Shown here: piece by piece, positions 55,786-64,000 of the stretch | How the letters are laid out: every line of letters starts with the position of its first letter | Numbering within the stretch: the first letter of the stretch is position 1 | Source: Marvania coccoides | Lineage: Eukaryota; Chlorophyta; Trebouxiophyceae; Chlorellales; Chlorellaceae | Direction: 5' to 3' | Length of the DNA: 64,000 bases | Assembly: GCA_963854735.1 (NCBI GenBank) | Contig: OY978099.1 | Location: forward strand, 1,178,001-1,242,000 | Translations under genes and position numbers: made by a program | Notes under the pieces: generated by a model | What the model was told of the DNA's origin: nothing | Databases searched by the model: none | What the model saw: the letters and a program-made list of their open reading frames with translations, nothing else

Positions 55786-56581
55786 TTAACCGATCAACGC
55801 ATGAGTTGCCACCAGCTGAACAGCCAAATGCTGTCGACTGAAGGCTTCATTCTGCAGCCCATACTCTGCAAATAAGTCAGGGACTTGCTCCACCAACGCC
55901 CCAGGCACTGCTGCCTCTGCCGCCTCTTTAAACATCAGCGCCATTTCGTCTAGCACAGCGGCAGCAGCCCCCGCATTCAGCAGCGGTGAATACGAGATAT
56001 CAATCACGAGCCCTGCGAATCGGTTGCTGGGCCGTTGCGTGGTGCGGAGCAGCCCAATGGCGAAGTCCCCCGCTGTGTAGGTCACCCCTTCCAGCTGCAG
56101 CGACGCTCTTGTCTTATATTTCAAGTAGCTGTCGAGCAACGACTTTGCGTCTGCTCCTGCTTCCAATACTTGCTTGTTTGGCCTGAATTTTACAGTCATA
56201 GGGAGCCAAGTTATTGGTAGTTCATTTTATTTATTAAAAAAATGCTAGAATCGACTCACTTGTGGACTAGATAGAGGGTTTGAGATGCACTGAAAGAGAC
56301 GACATGGAGGTCCCTTTCCGCTGCGCTTGCGCTCCTCCCTGCTCGATGCCCCTGCGCCTGGTTTTCTGTGGTTGCGCGCTGCGCTGCAACCTGGGCCGTC
56401 CACGGCTCTGGCTGAGCACCGCCCACAGCGGCGGTGGCGTCTTCGAGTGCGGCAAAGGCAGACGGCGAGGCGGCCCCTCGATCTGAGGACCAAAACAGGA
56501 GTCTGCAGAGGCGATATACATCGAGTGAACAGTTGAGCTATGAAAGTTAGAAGAGACTGGCCGAGCTCACCTGTGTGCCAT
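55786..56581 (-). CDS. Mediator complex subunit 20 (MED20)
   Basis: Three exons, 56581-56571, 56502-56260 and 56182-55786, give 216 residues. MED20 belongs to the Mediator head module that links transcription factors to RNA polymerase II. The first exon codes only for MAH plus two bases of the next codon, then RLLFWSSDRGAA follows; this matches the VLHW-type start of MED20 proteins. Middle motifs are RDLHVVSFSASQTLYLVHKP and LLDSYLKYKTRASLQLEGVT. The C-terminal fold shows YTAGDFAIGLLRTTQRPSNR and FAGLVIDISYSP, which align with the RLGDFxxRVG...RGIVMEVEY pattern of plant MED20. Length is typical. Identification rests on this pattern; the start was chosen because the 11-base exon has good splice signals (CAG|GTGAGC). 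Confidence 0.75.
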
Positions 56582-56832
56582 GTGAGTGATCAAGGTGGAT
56601 TCGGAAGGATGGTTTTAATGCCACCCTTGGGCTTTCAGAATGTTCCGAGTGTATAATTTATACAATTAGAACTCGCGTCTGAGCTCTTGGGCATGCATTT
56701 TTTGTTGGTTTTGGGCAAGGTCAGCAGGGCCATTTTCTCCTCCGTGTTGGTCAGAATAAATCAATAAAATTTATATAGGGGTTATCTCTCAAATTCTGAA
56801 CCTTCTCAGCCAGCAGCAGAAGCCTAGGAGCA

Positions 56833-58305
56833 ATGTCGCAAGGAGGGGAACTTTTTCAATCTTATGAGACGTCCTACTGCGCTGCAGCGACCTCTGTGTC
56901 GAATTCATTAGAGAGCCTGTCGGCGCTTCCACTTGGTGAGGGATGCAAGCGAGGTGTTCGCGGCTCAAACGCAAACCTCTTGTACCCCTATTTTGTTTAA
57001 ATCAATTTATCGGTTCTTGCAGACCAGAGACAGGCCAAGGCAAAACAGTTGGATAAAGAAGTCAAGGATGCCGAGCAGATAGTGCGTGCAGACTGATCAA
57101 ACCTCCATCTGTTGTTTTTTCGGTCTGACACTTCCCCTTCCCTCTTTACACTTGTGCAGCTCCAACGGCTGGACATGGCAGCCCGCAGCATTCCAGCAGA
57201 GCAGTCACGGCCGATGCTGCAAAAGGTCAAAGACTACCGGGCAGACCTGAAGAAGCTCAAGGAGGACGTGAAGAGGGTGGCGGCGGGGCGCGGCGGCGGC
57301 GCTGGCGCAGCGCTCGAAAGGCAAGTAATTTAGACTCGTGTTTTTGTCAAAATACACCAAACGTTGCGCTGTTTCTTATGCTAGTGTTTGGGTGTCGTTT
57401 GCGGTTGTTTCGCAGGGCTGAATTGGGTCTTTCTGATGACTATTATCAGACGTCAACTGGGCAGCGGGATCGCCTGTTGACGGCTACAGAACGACTGGGC
57501 AAGACGTCGGGCCGCATCCAGCAGGGGCGGCAGCAGCTGGTGGAAACCGAGGTGCGTTAAAACATAATACCTGGTAGGGAAAGGGGAGGCTGGGCCATTT
57601 TGGAAAATTTTAGTCGAATAATTGTTGTATTGGACTCGTCCTACTTGTTTCTTCTATTTCGACATATGCATGTGTGTTTATTCCTTCTTCTCCGCCTCCC
57701 TCTTTGTGGGAAAGCAGGCAACGGGGGCAGCAATTCTTGAAGAGCTGCAGCGCCAGCGCGAAACGCTGCAGCGCTCTCGGCAGCAGGTGGCAGCCACTGA
57801 CGAGTCGGTGAAAAAGTCGGAAGGCGTTCTCAAGCGCATGTCGCAGTGGTGGAGGCTTTAAACAACTCTCGTCACGTTTTCAAGTAGCAGCAGCCCACAC
57901 GTCTCTTTGAGAAGAAGCAGTTGATTATCCCCCCAGTCATATCACAGTTTGGCGTTTCTGATTGGAAATGGTACTGTCAACCTTCATAGTCGTTCCTTTT
58001 GTTGGTTGGGTGGAGATCGGCAGCATTCGTGCTATATTCTCCATTGCATTCCGTTTAAGACGGTGTTTTTCCTCTTTCCAATGCAGGAGCTGGGCGTGTC
58101 TATCCTCTCGGACCTGCAGCGCCAGCGCGAGTCCATCCTCCACTCTCGTGACACCCTCTCCACTGTGGATGCCAACGTGGGGCGAGCCCGAGAAGTTCTG
58201 GCGGTGATGTCTCGGCGAATCACCCAGAACAAAGCCTTAATGTGGGGGGTGATTGCGCTGCTGCTGGGAGCCATTGGGCTGGTGATATGGGCAAAAATTG
58301 CTTAA
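56833..58305 (+). CDS. VTI1: VTI1-type Qb-SNARE (canonical membrane-anchored form)
   Basis: The canonical transcript uses exons 56833-56935, 57023-57081, 57160-57320, 57416-57551 and 58087-58305, giving 225 residues. VTI1 is a Qb-SNARE for Golgi, endosome and vacuole fusion. The N-terminal three-helix domain starts FQSYETSYCAAATSVSNSLE and continues through KQLDKEVKDAEQI and LDMAARSIPAEQSRPMLQKV. The SNARE motif spans RLGKTSGRIQQGRQQLVETE and ELGVSILSDLQRQRESILHS, with the Q-layer Gln in LQRQRE. A tail anchor, LMWGVIALLLGAIGLVIWAK, ends the protein. Intron 3 has a GC donor (AAAG|GCAAGT). An alternative last exon at 57718-57861 lies inside intron 4. The gene is divergent from MED20 with about 250 bases between the start codons. 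Confidence 0.94.
57718..57861 (+). CDS. Alternative last exon of VTI1 encoding a SNARE half-motif without anchor
   Basis: This 48-codon segment follows an acceptor (AAAGCAG) and starts in the same phase 0 as exon 58087-58305. It encodes ILEELQRQRETLQRSRQQVA and ends KRMSQWWRL and a stop. Against the canonical exon about 17 of 43 residues match, including the Q-layer region LQRQRE, and the DNA at that core is almost identical, so it is a duplicated exon. Joined to exon 57416-57551 it would give a 200-residue VTI1 with most of the SNARE motif but no membrane anchor. It could instead be a regulatory exon. Usage needs transcript evidence. Confidence 0.7.
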   Translation, partial: ATGAAILEELQRQRETLQRSRQQVAATDESVKKSEGVLKRMSQWWRL

Positions 58306-58543
58306 AGAAATGACGGAAGGAAGGCAGATTTTACGCCCTCCCAGCACCGCATATATAATAATCACTGTAGTGGAAAGAATAGACATGAATGTAGGGTAAA
58401 AACGATGTACAGTTAATTGATAACGTAAAAGAAGACGGTATAGAAGGAAAAAACGGTGTTTGGACTGTCATTGAAAAGCGAGAAACTGAAAGGGAGGGAG
58501 AGTCCAAAATGGTTGCTAAATACAACTCTCATTCGTCCGCTTT

Positions 58544-60400
58544 TTAGCCCACTCCGGGCAGCTTCCCCGTGTGCCGAATTTGCGCCAAAATGGTGGCCAG
58601 TCCGTGCACCTGAAACGCCTCCAGCGCAGCTCGCAAGCCTTCACCGTAGACCAGCGAAGGGTCGGTGCGGATTTGGTTGCCCAGAAACGCAGCCAGCTTC
58701 TCTTCGTAAGCTGACGCGTCTTTGTCGCTGCCTCCTCCCTGCCCAGCCCGCCTGCCGTTCATCGCGTGGCCCTCCAGCCACAGCAGCGCCATCAACTGGC
58801 ACAAACCTGATAAAATTTCCATTTTATTTTTTGGAATAGAAACAAGTGTTAGAAAAGCTACGGAGGAAAAATGGGAGTAAAATTAAGAAAAATGCATTTT
58901 TCTTTTCTGACCTTCTTCCACTTCCAGCGGTAGGTTGTGGTACCCGCTGAGCCGCAGCCACGCGTGCATGCTCTCATGCGCCAGAATGCACCCCGTCAGC
59001 AGCCGCGGCAGCCCCTGAAGCACCAGGATCGCTGTGACCTCACACCACGAAGGACCGACCTGCTGTTCATGCATGGGACTTGGCGCAGAGAAGAAAGGAA
59101 TGCGCACGCCAGGCACCACCGTGCGCACCACCTTGTGCCTCACCTCCGTCAGGCACAGCCCTCTGTGCAGCAAGAGAAACAGAAAAGAGAAAAAATGAGA
59201 TTTTGTGTGGGGGAAGACGGCCGGGAAAATAACAAATCAGGTGTGCTGAGTGGTTTTCTCACCTGGTGTGGAACACGGGGCCGTCCGCGCGGGGTCCCTC
59301 CTTTGCCGAGGCTGCGTTGAGGGCGGAGTCGTCCACCAACATGAGCGGCGGCCTCACCGGCAGCCGCATGTTCATCCCCAAGAAGAAAACGAGAATTTCG
59401 TCGTAGAGGGGCTGCGCTGCGGCGGTGTCGGGGACAACGGTACCCAGGCAGGAAAGGCACAGCACGCGACCGTCGTCCAGATCAGCCCACTGCTCCCCTG
59501 CTAAAAAAAAAGAGTTGCGAAATTTACGGAATTTATGCATCGTCAGAATATGACTCAATCACCATTTTCATCGTGAAAAAAAATTGGATTTTCCACTATA
59601 TTTTAAGCTGGGGTTCAATATTCTGTGTATATTTACTACTATATTACCACAAATATATCACTCTTACCTGTGGGTTTCAGCCGCGTGCAAGCGGTGCACC
59701 GCCTTGTGCCGTCAGTGGCATGCTTGGGACAGCTTTTGTCGCCCCAGACCGGCGCCAGGTGTGCAGTGATGCGGCCGTCTTCTTGACGGGGAAGGAAGTC
59801 GCAGCAGACAGCGCAGCGCGGGTGAAACGCCTGCTTATGGCAAGCTGCATGGTAGGGCTCGCCACACTCCGAAACGGTAAATGTAGAGCCCAAAGGCTGC
59901 CCACAGCCAGTGCACTTCAAACAATCTGCGTGCCAGCTGCGCCCCAGCGCCGTTACGCACCGCCCAGGGCCAGCCAAGCCCCCCAGAAGGAGGCTTCCGA
60001 ACAGCGATTTGCCGCAGCCAGCGCAGCGTGTGGAGGAGGAGGCGGGAACAGAGGGCGCTTGGTCATGAGAATGATGGTGCTGGTGCTGGTGGTGAGAATT
60101 TCGTCCGCTTTCTTTTTCTTTCTTCTGCTGCTGGGCAGGGTGTGCGGTTGAAGGAGCGCTGCTGCTGAGGCCATTGCCACCTCCCTCTCTTTGTTGCTGC
60201 TGGCGCTGCTGTTCGGCGTCGAACTTGCGCTGCAGCTCCCGCGCCAGCTCGGCGTCGGTGGTGGTGGTGGGTTGCCGGCCTCGGGAATGCCTCGATGGGC
60301 AGTGCTGTTCCTTGGCTTCGGCGCTGGAAATGCTCAGCGCTAGCGCCAGCTGCGTTTCTTCATCCAATTCCATGCGCTGCCCATTCCAAAATGGAACCAT
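58544..60400 (-). CDS. DA1-like LIM-domain peptidase with ubiquitin-interacting motif
   Basis: Exons are 60400-59668, 59497-59263, 59162-58912 and 58806-58544 (493 residues). Plant DA1 and DAR proteins are ubiquitin-activated metallopeptidases that cleave growth regulators and limit organ size. Near the N-terminus is a UIM-like helix, [16 protein letters not shown], and a second acidic helix, [16 protein letters not shown] Gln/His-rich linker follows. The LIM domain (about residues 126-200) shows [39 protein letters not shown]. The DA1 domain has [10 protein letters not shown] and the zinc-peptidase HExxH as [14 protein letters not shown] (about residue 385), then [15 protein letters not shown]. 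The start could also be Met10 at 60373. All joints close in frame. Confidence 0.92.
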
Positions 60401-60895
60401 TAATCGCGAAAATTGTGCTTCTAGATTGCAAGATTTTGTAAATTCTATTCTAATAATAATTGCGAGAAAGAGGGCGTGAATGCAAAGATGCTTCAAGTTA
60501 CGAGTGGTAAATAAGTATAAAGTGTTTGAACGCGTCTGGGACTACAACACAGACAACACGGTGCAGGCCAAGTCAAAATTTCTTTCGGGTTGGTCTTCAA
60601 CTGCAGCCCATCTGCCATCCCACTCTCTTCTGCCATTTATGGAGTGCAGGCGAGCCAGCGTTAGTGAGAGTCGCGCTATCCACATCTCCGTACTACTACA
60701 ACACCTTCCACCAGACAGCAGCAAACCTTCCCCCGCTTCTCAAATTCAAAAAGTTACAACAGCGCCTTCAATCAAGGGCTGGTCTTTGGGGTCACAAGTC
60801 GTCAATCAAGCAGTAGATCTAGACATCACACAAGCAAGGGAAAATTAAAAGGAAAGAGGGAAATATGCTCCAATACTACAGTGCTTGTTTTCATT
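60401..60895. other. Intergenic region
   Basis: Upstream flank of the DA1-like gene and 3' flank of the KNL1-like gene (both -). Short plus-strand ORFs here have non-coding composition. Nothing else is recognised. Confidence 0.45.
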
Positions 60896-63800
60896 TCAAG
60901 CGTGCACCAGAGGGTTGACAAAAGAAGAGTGGAAGGGCACCTCCACGGCGCCAGCAGGATTTGGAGCGGTGGCATCCACTAGGTCCGACAGCTCCATGCA
61001 GGCGGCGCGGATGCGGCCGGGTCCCACCGCCGCCCTGGCCACCGCTGCCGCCACGTCAGCAGAGGTCACCTGGCGCCCGCCGTCAAACCAAATCTTCGTC
61101 TCGGCGCGCAAATCTCCCAGCGGGTACGCGGGCCCGGGGGCCAGCGTCACCGCGAAGCGTACTTCTGAGTGCAGCCCGGCAAACAGCAGCCGCACGCTGC
61201 CGCCCTCCCCGTCAACCTCCACCAAGTGCCTGCAGGCAGCCCGCACGCCCCGCAGCTCCGATGCCAGGTCAGTGCACCGTTGCAGCCGCGCCACAGCCGC
61301 CTGCACGGCGGCTGGGGCGCCCGCCCTGTCGCAGCAAAACAGCTCGCCACCGCCGGCGGGGCCAAATCCAGAAACAGCAGCTGCCAGAGCGCGCTCTGCA
61401 TGGCTCCTGGCAGTACATCCAGCCGCATCACGGCCGGATCCGGTCACCAGCTCCACAGACCCGCGGATTTCAGCGCCAGAGGGCGCCAGACGCAGACTGA
61501 AATAAGGCCCCACCCGGAGAGCAACGCTGCCAGCAGTGGCTTGCTCCATTTTCACGCCCAGACACGCCTCCAGGCGGGAAACGGCGCGCAGGGTCTGCAG
61601 CACCGCGCGGGGCTCCACCCCGGCGGCGGAACTCGCCTCCACAGCCGCCAGAGCGACCAGCGCTGCGCGAGCCTCGCCTGACGCTGCCACCGCCTCCTGG
61701 CGCGCTCCCACCGCGGCGTCCCGCTCGCGGCCCAGCTCCTCCGCACGCGCAGCAGCCGCCTCCAGCCGCTCCCGCCGCGCCGCGTTCGCGGCGCGCGCTT
61801 TAGCCAGGGCTTCTCTCGCAGCAGCCACGCGCTTGCGCCGCTCCGCCTCTACGGTTCTCTCATCCGCCTCGCGCGCCAGCCGCTCCCGGGTGGCGTCCGC
61901 GTACTTTTGCGCCGCTGCCGCCACCCCGCGGGTGTGGGAGGCGCACTCCTCCACGTGAGCCAGATCCAGATGGAGCCCCTCTGCCGCCCGCGCCAACCGC
62001 CCAGCCTTGCTCTGTTCCATCTGGCACCGCACGTCCTTCAGCAGCACCACCGCTTTGGCGCGGCACACCTTCTTCAGCAGCCCCACGTGCCCGCGGAACG
62101 CTTCCAGCTGCTCTGTCGACGCCATCTGGACGTGGCGGAAGATGGGGGGGTTGGCCTGCCCCAGAACTACCTCCATTTCGGAGGCGCTGGTGCGCAGACG
62201 CGAGGCCTCGCTGCGCAGGGTGTGCACGGCGGTCTCCAGCTCCGCCAGCGTGGGGGAGGTCACGCACAGCAGGGTGTAGGCATCGTTCAAACTCGCAGGA
62301 ACTGTGTTGGGGGCCAGATCCGCGTAGTTGATGGACGAACCACGGCGCAGGTTGTCCAGGAATTGAACCTCCACGACCTTGGCGAAGTCCTGGAAGGTGA
62401 TGGGGGGCAGCGCCGAGGGGGTGAAGCCCTGGCTGAGGCGCCCCGTGGCCACCGCGCTACCAGGGTACCTGGCGGCGATGGCAGAGCCGGGAGGGGGCGG
62501 ATAGGGCCCCGTCCAGCCTTGTGCGGCGCCGCCCGCCGCAGCGGAGGCGGCAATGGAGCCGGGGGTGCGCGCCAGGCGGTGGCCGACGCCAGGAGTAACG
62601 CCCAGCACCGAGGCGCTGCGTGCGCTGTGCGCAGGGGCGGGAGACCCCCGCAGGGACGCAGCCTGGTGGTGCTGGGAGGTGTGGATGTGGTTGGCGGCAT
62701 AGCCAGCGGGCCCTGTCGCACCAAAGGCGTGGGCGAACCCGCCCCGGCCGACAGAGTGGCTGTGGTTGCCAGCGCTGAGGGCAGAGGCGGGAGGGGAGGT
62801 GGTCATCCGGCCGTGGCCCAGGAGGTGCGGTGCAGGGGAGGCGTGCTCCGCCAGCAGGGCCTTGGCGCCGGCGGCGATGGCCGACGAGGCGGTGGCATCC
62901 ATGGCCAGCAGACGGGTGGTGCCTGCAAACAGTAACGCAGCACAGTGGCGTTCAATTATATATTATAAAGTGGAAGGCAATGAATACGATGAAATAATGG
63001 GGCTTGAAACATGTTGGAAACCAGTATTTCTGATATTTTGTTTCTTTATCTCACCGTGGGTGGCGTTGGTCACAAATCCGGTATGCCCGGCGTCATGCTG
63101 GCGGGTGGTGCCGTCTGCAGGGACGCCAGTGTCGTCCTTTAACATGTTCGTGGTGCCTCCCGTGCGCAGCAGCGCGGCGGTGGGGTTGTAGGAGCTGTCG
63201 GCGTAGCCCACAGAGAAGGGGGTCTTTGCCGCCACATGGAGGGCGTTGGCACGCACCGGCGCGGTCTCAAACTGCTGCTGCATCCCGGGGGATGGCACCC
63301 CGCTGTTGCTCAGCATGCGCACCTGCTGCTGCAGGCCAGCCAGCAGGTTGCCAGGGTCGCCGCCTCCGCCGGCGGCATTGATGTCCTCATCATCAGCCAA
63401 CAGGTCCCCAGTCATGTCCTCATCGTCCGCAGGGCGGTGCTGCAGCTCGACCTCAGGCGAAGGCGCAACCACCACCATGTCGCCAGCGTTGTTGTCCTCC
63501 TGCATGAGCAGGGAAGCGGTGCCGCCGCCGCCGCCGCCGGTGCCGGGGGAAACACCCCCTTCCGCCGCCCCTCCAGTGTCTTCCTGCAGCAGATTCCCGG
63601 TGCCAGCATTGGGCGCGCCTTCTCCCTCCTCTTCCACCACCTCCGCCAGCACGGCGGGGGAAGCCAGCAGGCCGAAGGGCCCCCGGGAGTTCACGCTGGA
63701 GCGCCGAGCATCGACGGTGATTTGCCGCGTGCTGCGGGTGTTCATGCTGCTGTTGGTGAGGTCGGGAGAGTGGCGCAGCGCAGGGTGCTGCTCCTCCTCT

Positions 63801-64000
63801 GCCAAGTAGGGTGGCATGAAGGCCGGCAGCGTCCAATTGGGCTGCTGCTGCTCTCCGTTTTCAGCCGCAGGCAGGGCACCGCCCTCGTTGCCACCGTCCG
63901 CTCCAGCGCCCAGGAACCCGTCAGCATTGTCTTCGTTGCCTGCAGCAGCCACCTCCACGTTGGCGTCGTCTTCTTCCTCTGCCACCACTACTTTAGGGAC
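60896..64000 (-). CDS. KNL1/Spc105/Spc7-type kinetochore scaffold (5' end outside the window)
   Basis: Two exons are visible, 64000-63055 (continuing beyond the edge) and 62922-60896. KNL1 is the kinetochore protein of the KMN network that binds checkpoint proteins and microtubules. The second exon contains the Spc7 domain start, ITFQDFAKVVEVQFLDNLRR, followed by a long coiled coil (about 330 residues rich in Ala, Arg and Glu) and a C-terminal globular part resembling the tandem RWD region, ending EVPFHSSFVNPLVHA. The first exon is disordered and acidic with short repeated blocks such as EDMTGDLLADDEDIN, GNLLAGL and GNLLQED. One, DMTGD, resembles the MELT docking motif; the others are weaker. 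The intron is flanked by GTGAGA and TTTGCAG and keeps phase. Confidence 0.78.

Noticed and set aside
60965..62935. Several long plus-strand ORFs opposite the KNL1-like gene
   Set aside because: They arise from the very GC-rich Ala/Arg codons of the minus-strand coiled coil and show no domain.

Overview
Eukaryotic nuclear DNA, almost certainly from a green alga (Viridiplantae). Signs of this are GC-rich exons broken by short AT-rich introns with GT-AG or GC-AG borders, plastid genes (CP12, a Pyg7/Ycf37-type photosystem I assembly factor, stromal ascorbate peroxidase, a RETICULATA-related envelope protein), plant-type families (PDDEXK_6/DUF506, DA1-like LIM peptidase, SULTR sulfate transporter) and a hydroxyproline-rich type wall protein. 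I cannot separate chlorophyte from streptophyte alga from sequence alone. Exon borders were placed by hand from splice signals and frame; nearly every model closes in frame.

Layout. 1-7.6 kb: 5' end of a mitochondrial pyruvate dehydrogenase E2 gene (-), carbamoyl-phosphate synthase small chain, chloroplast ascorbate peroxidase, a METTL22-like methyltransferase, a coiled-coil protein (all +). 8.6-18.2 kb: proline-rich secreted protein (-), a 1.4 kb gene-free stretch with a duplicated hairpin repeat, a DUF506 protein (-), sulfate transporter (+), a long TTTA microsatellite, RlmH-type rRNA methyltransferase (-). 18.7-33.8 kb: a decayed ankyrin-repeat gene (+), WD40 protein (+), MINDY deubiquitinase (-), RETICULATA-related protein (-), an unknown small protein (-) almost abutting MMS19 (+), very-long-chain 3-ketoacyl-CoA reductase (-) and an unknown 422-residue protein (-). 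34-42 kb: a truncated copy of the last part of the following TPR-SET gene, that gene itself, a small secreted Cys protein (-), and a gene-poor block with a non-LTR retrotransposon remnant. 42.3-49.7 kb: a large membrane receptor-like protein with three LamG-like modules (+), Pyg7 (-) and CP12 (+), the last two head to head. 51.9-64 kb: KH-domain RNA-binding protein (-), JmjC protein (-), Mediator subunit 20 (-), VTI1 Qb-SNARE (+) with two alternative last exons, DA1-like peptidase (-), and the 3' part of a KNL1/Spc105 kinetochore scaffold gene (-).

Most genes are unrelated housekeeping genes, as is usual in algal nuclear genomes; there is no operon-like system. The most interesting observations are the duplicated SNARE exon in VTI1 that would give a soluble form, the several GC-AG introns, the truncated SET-gene copy, the decayed ankyrin gene, the LamG receptor with repeated Cys modules, and a short sequence repeated near-identically 41 kb apart.
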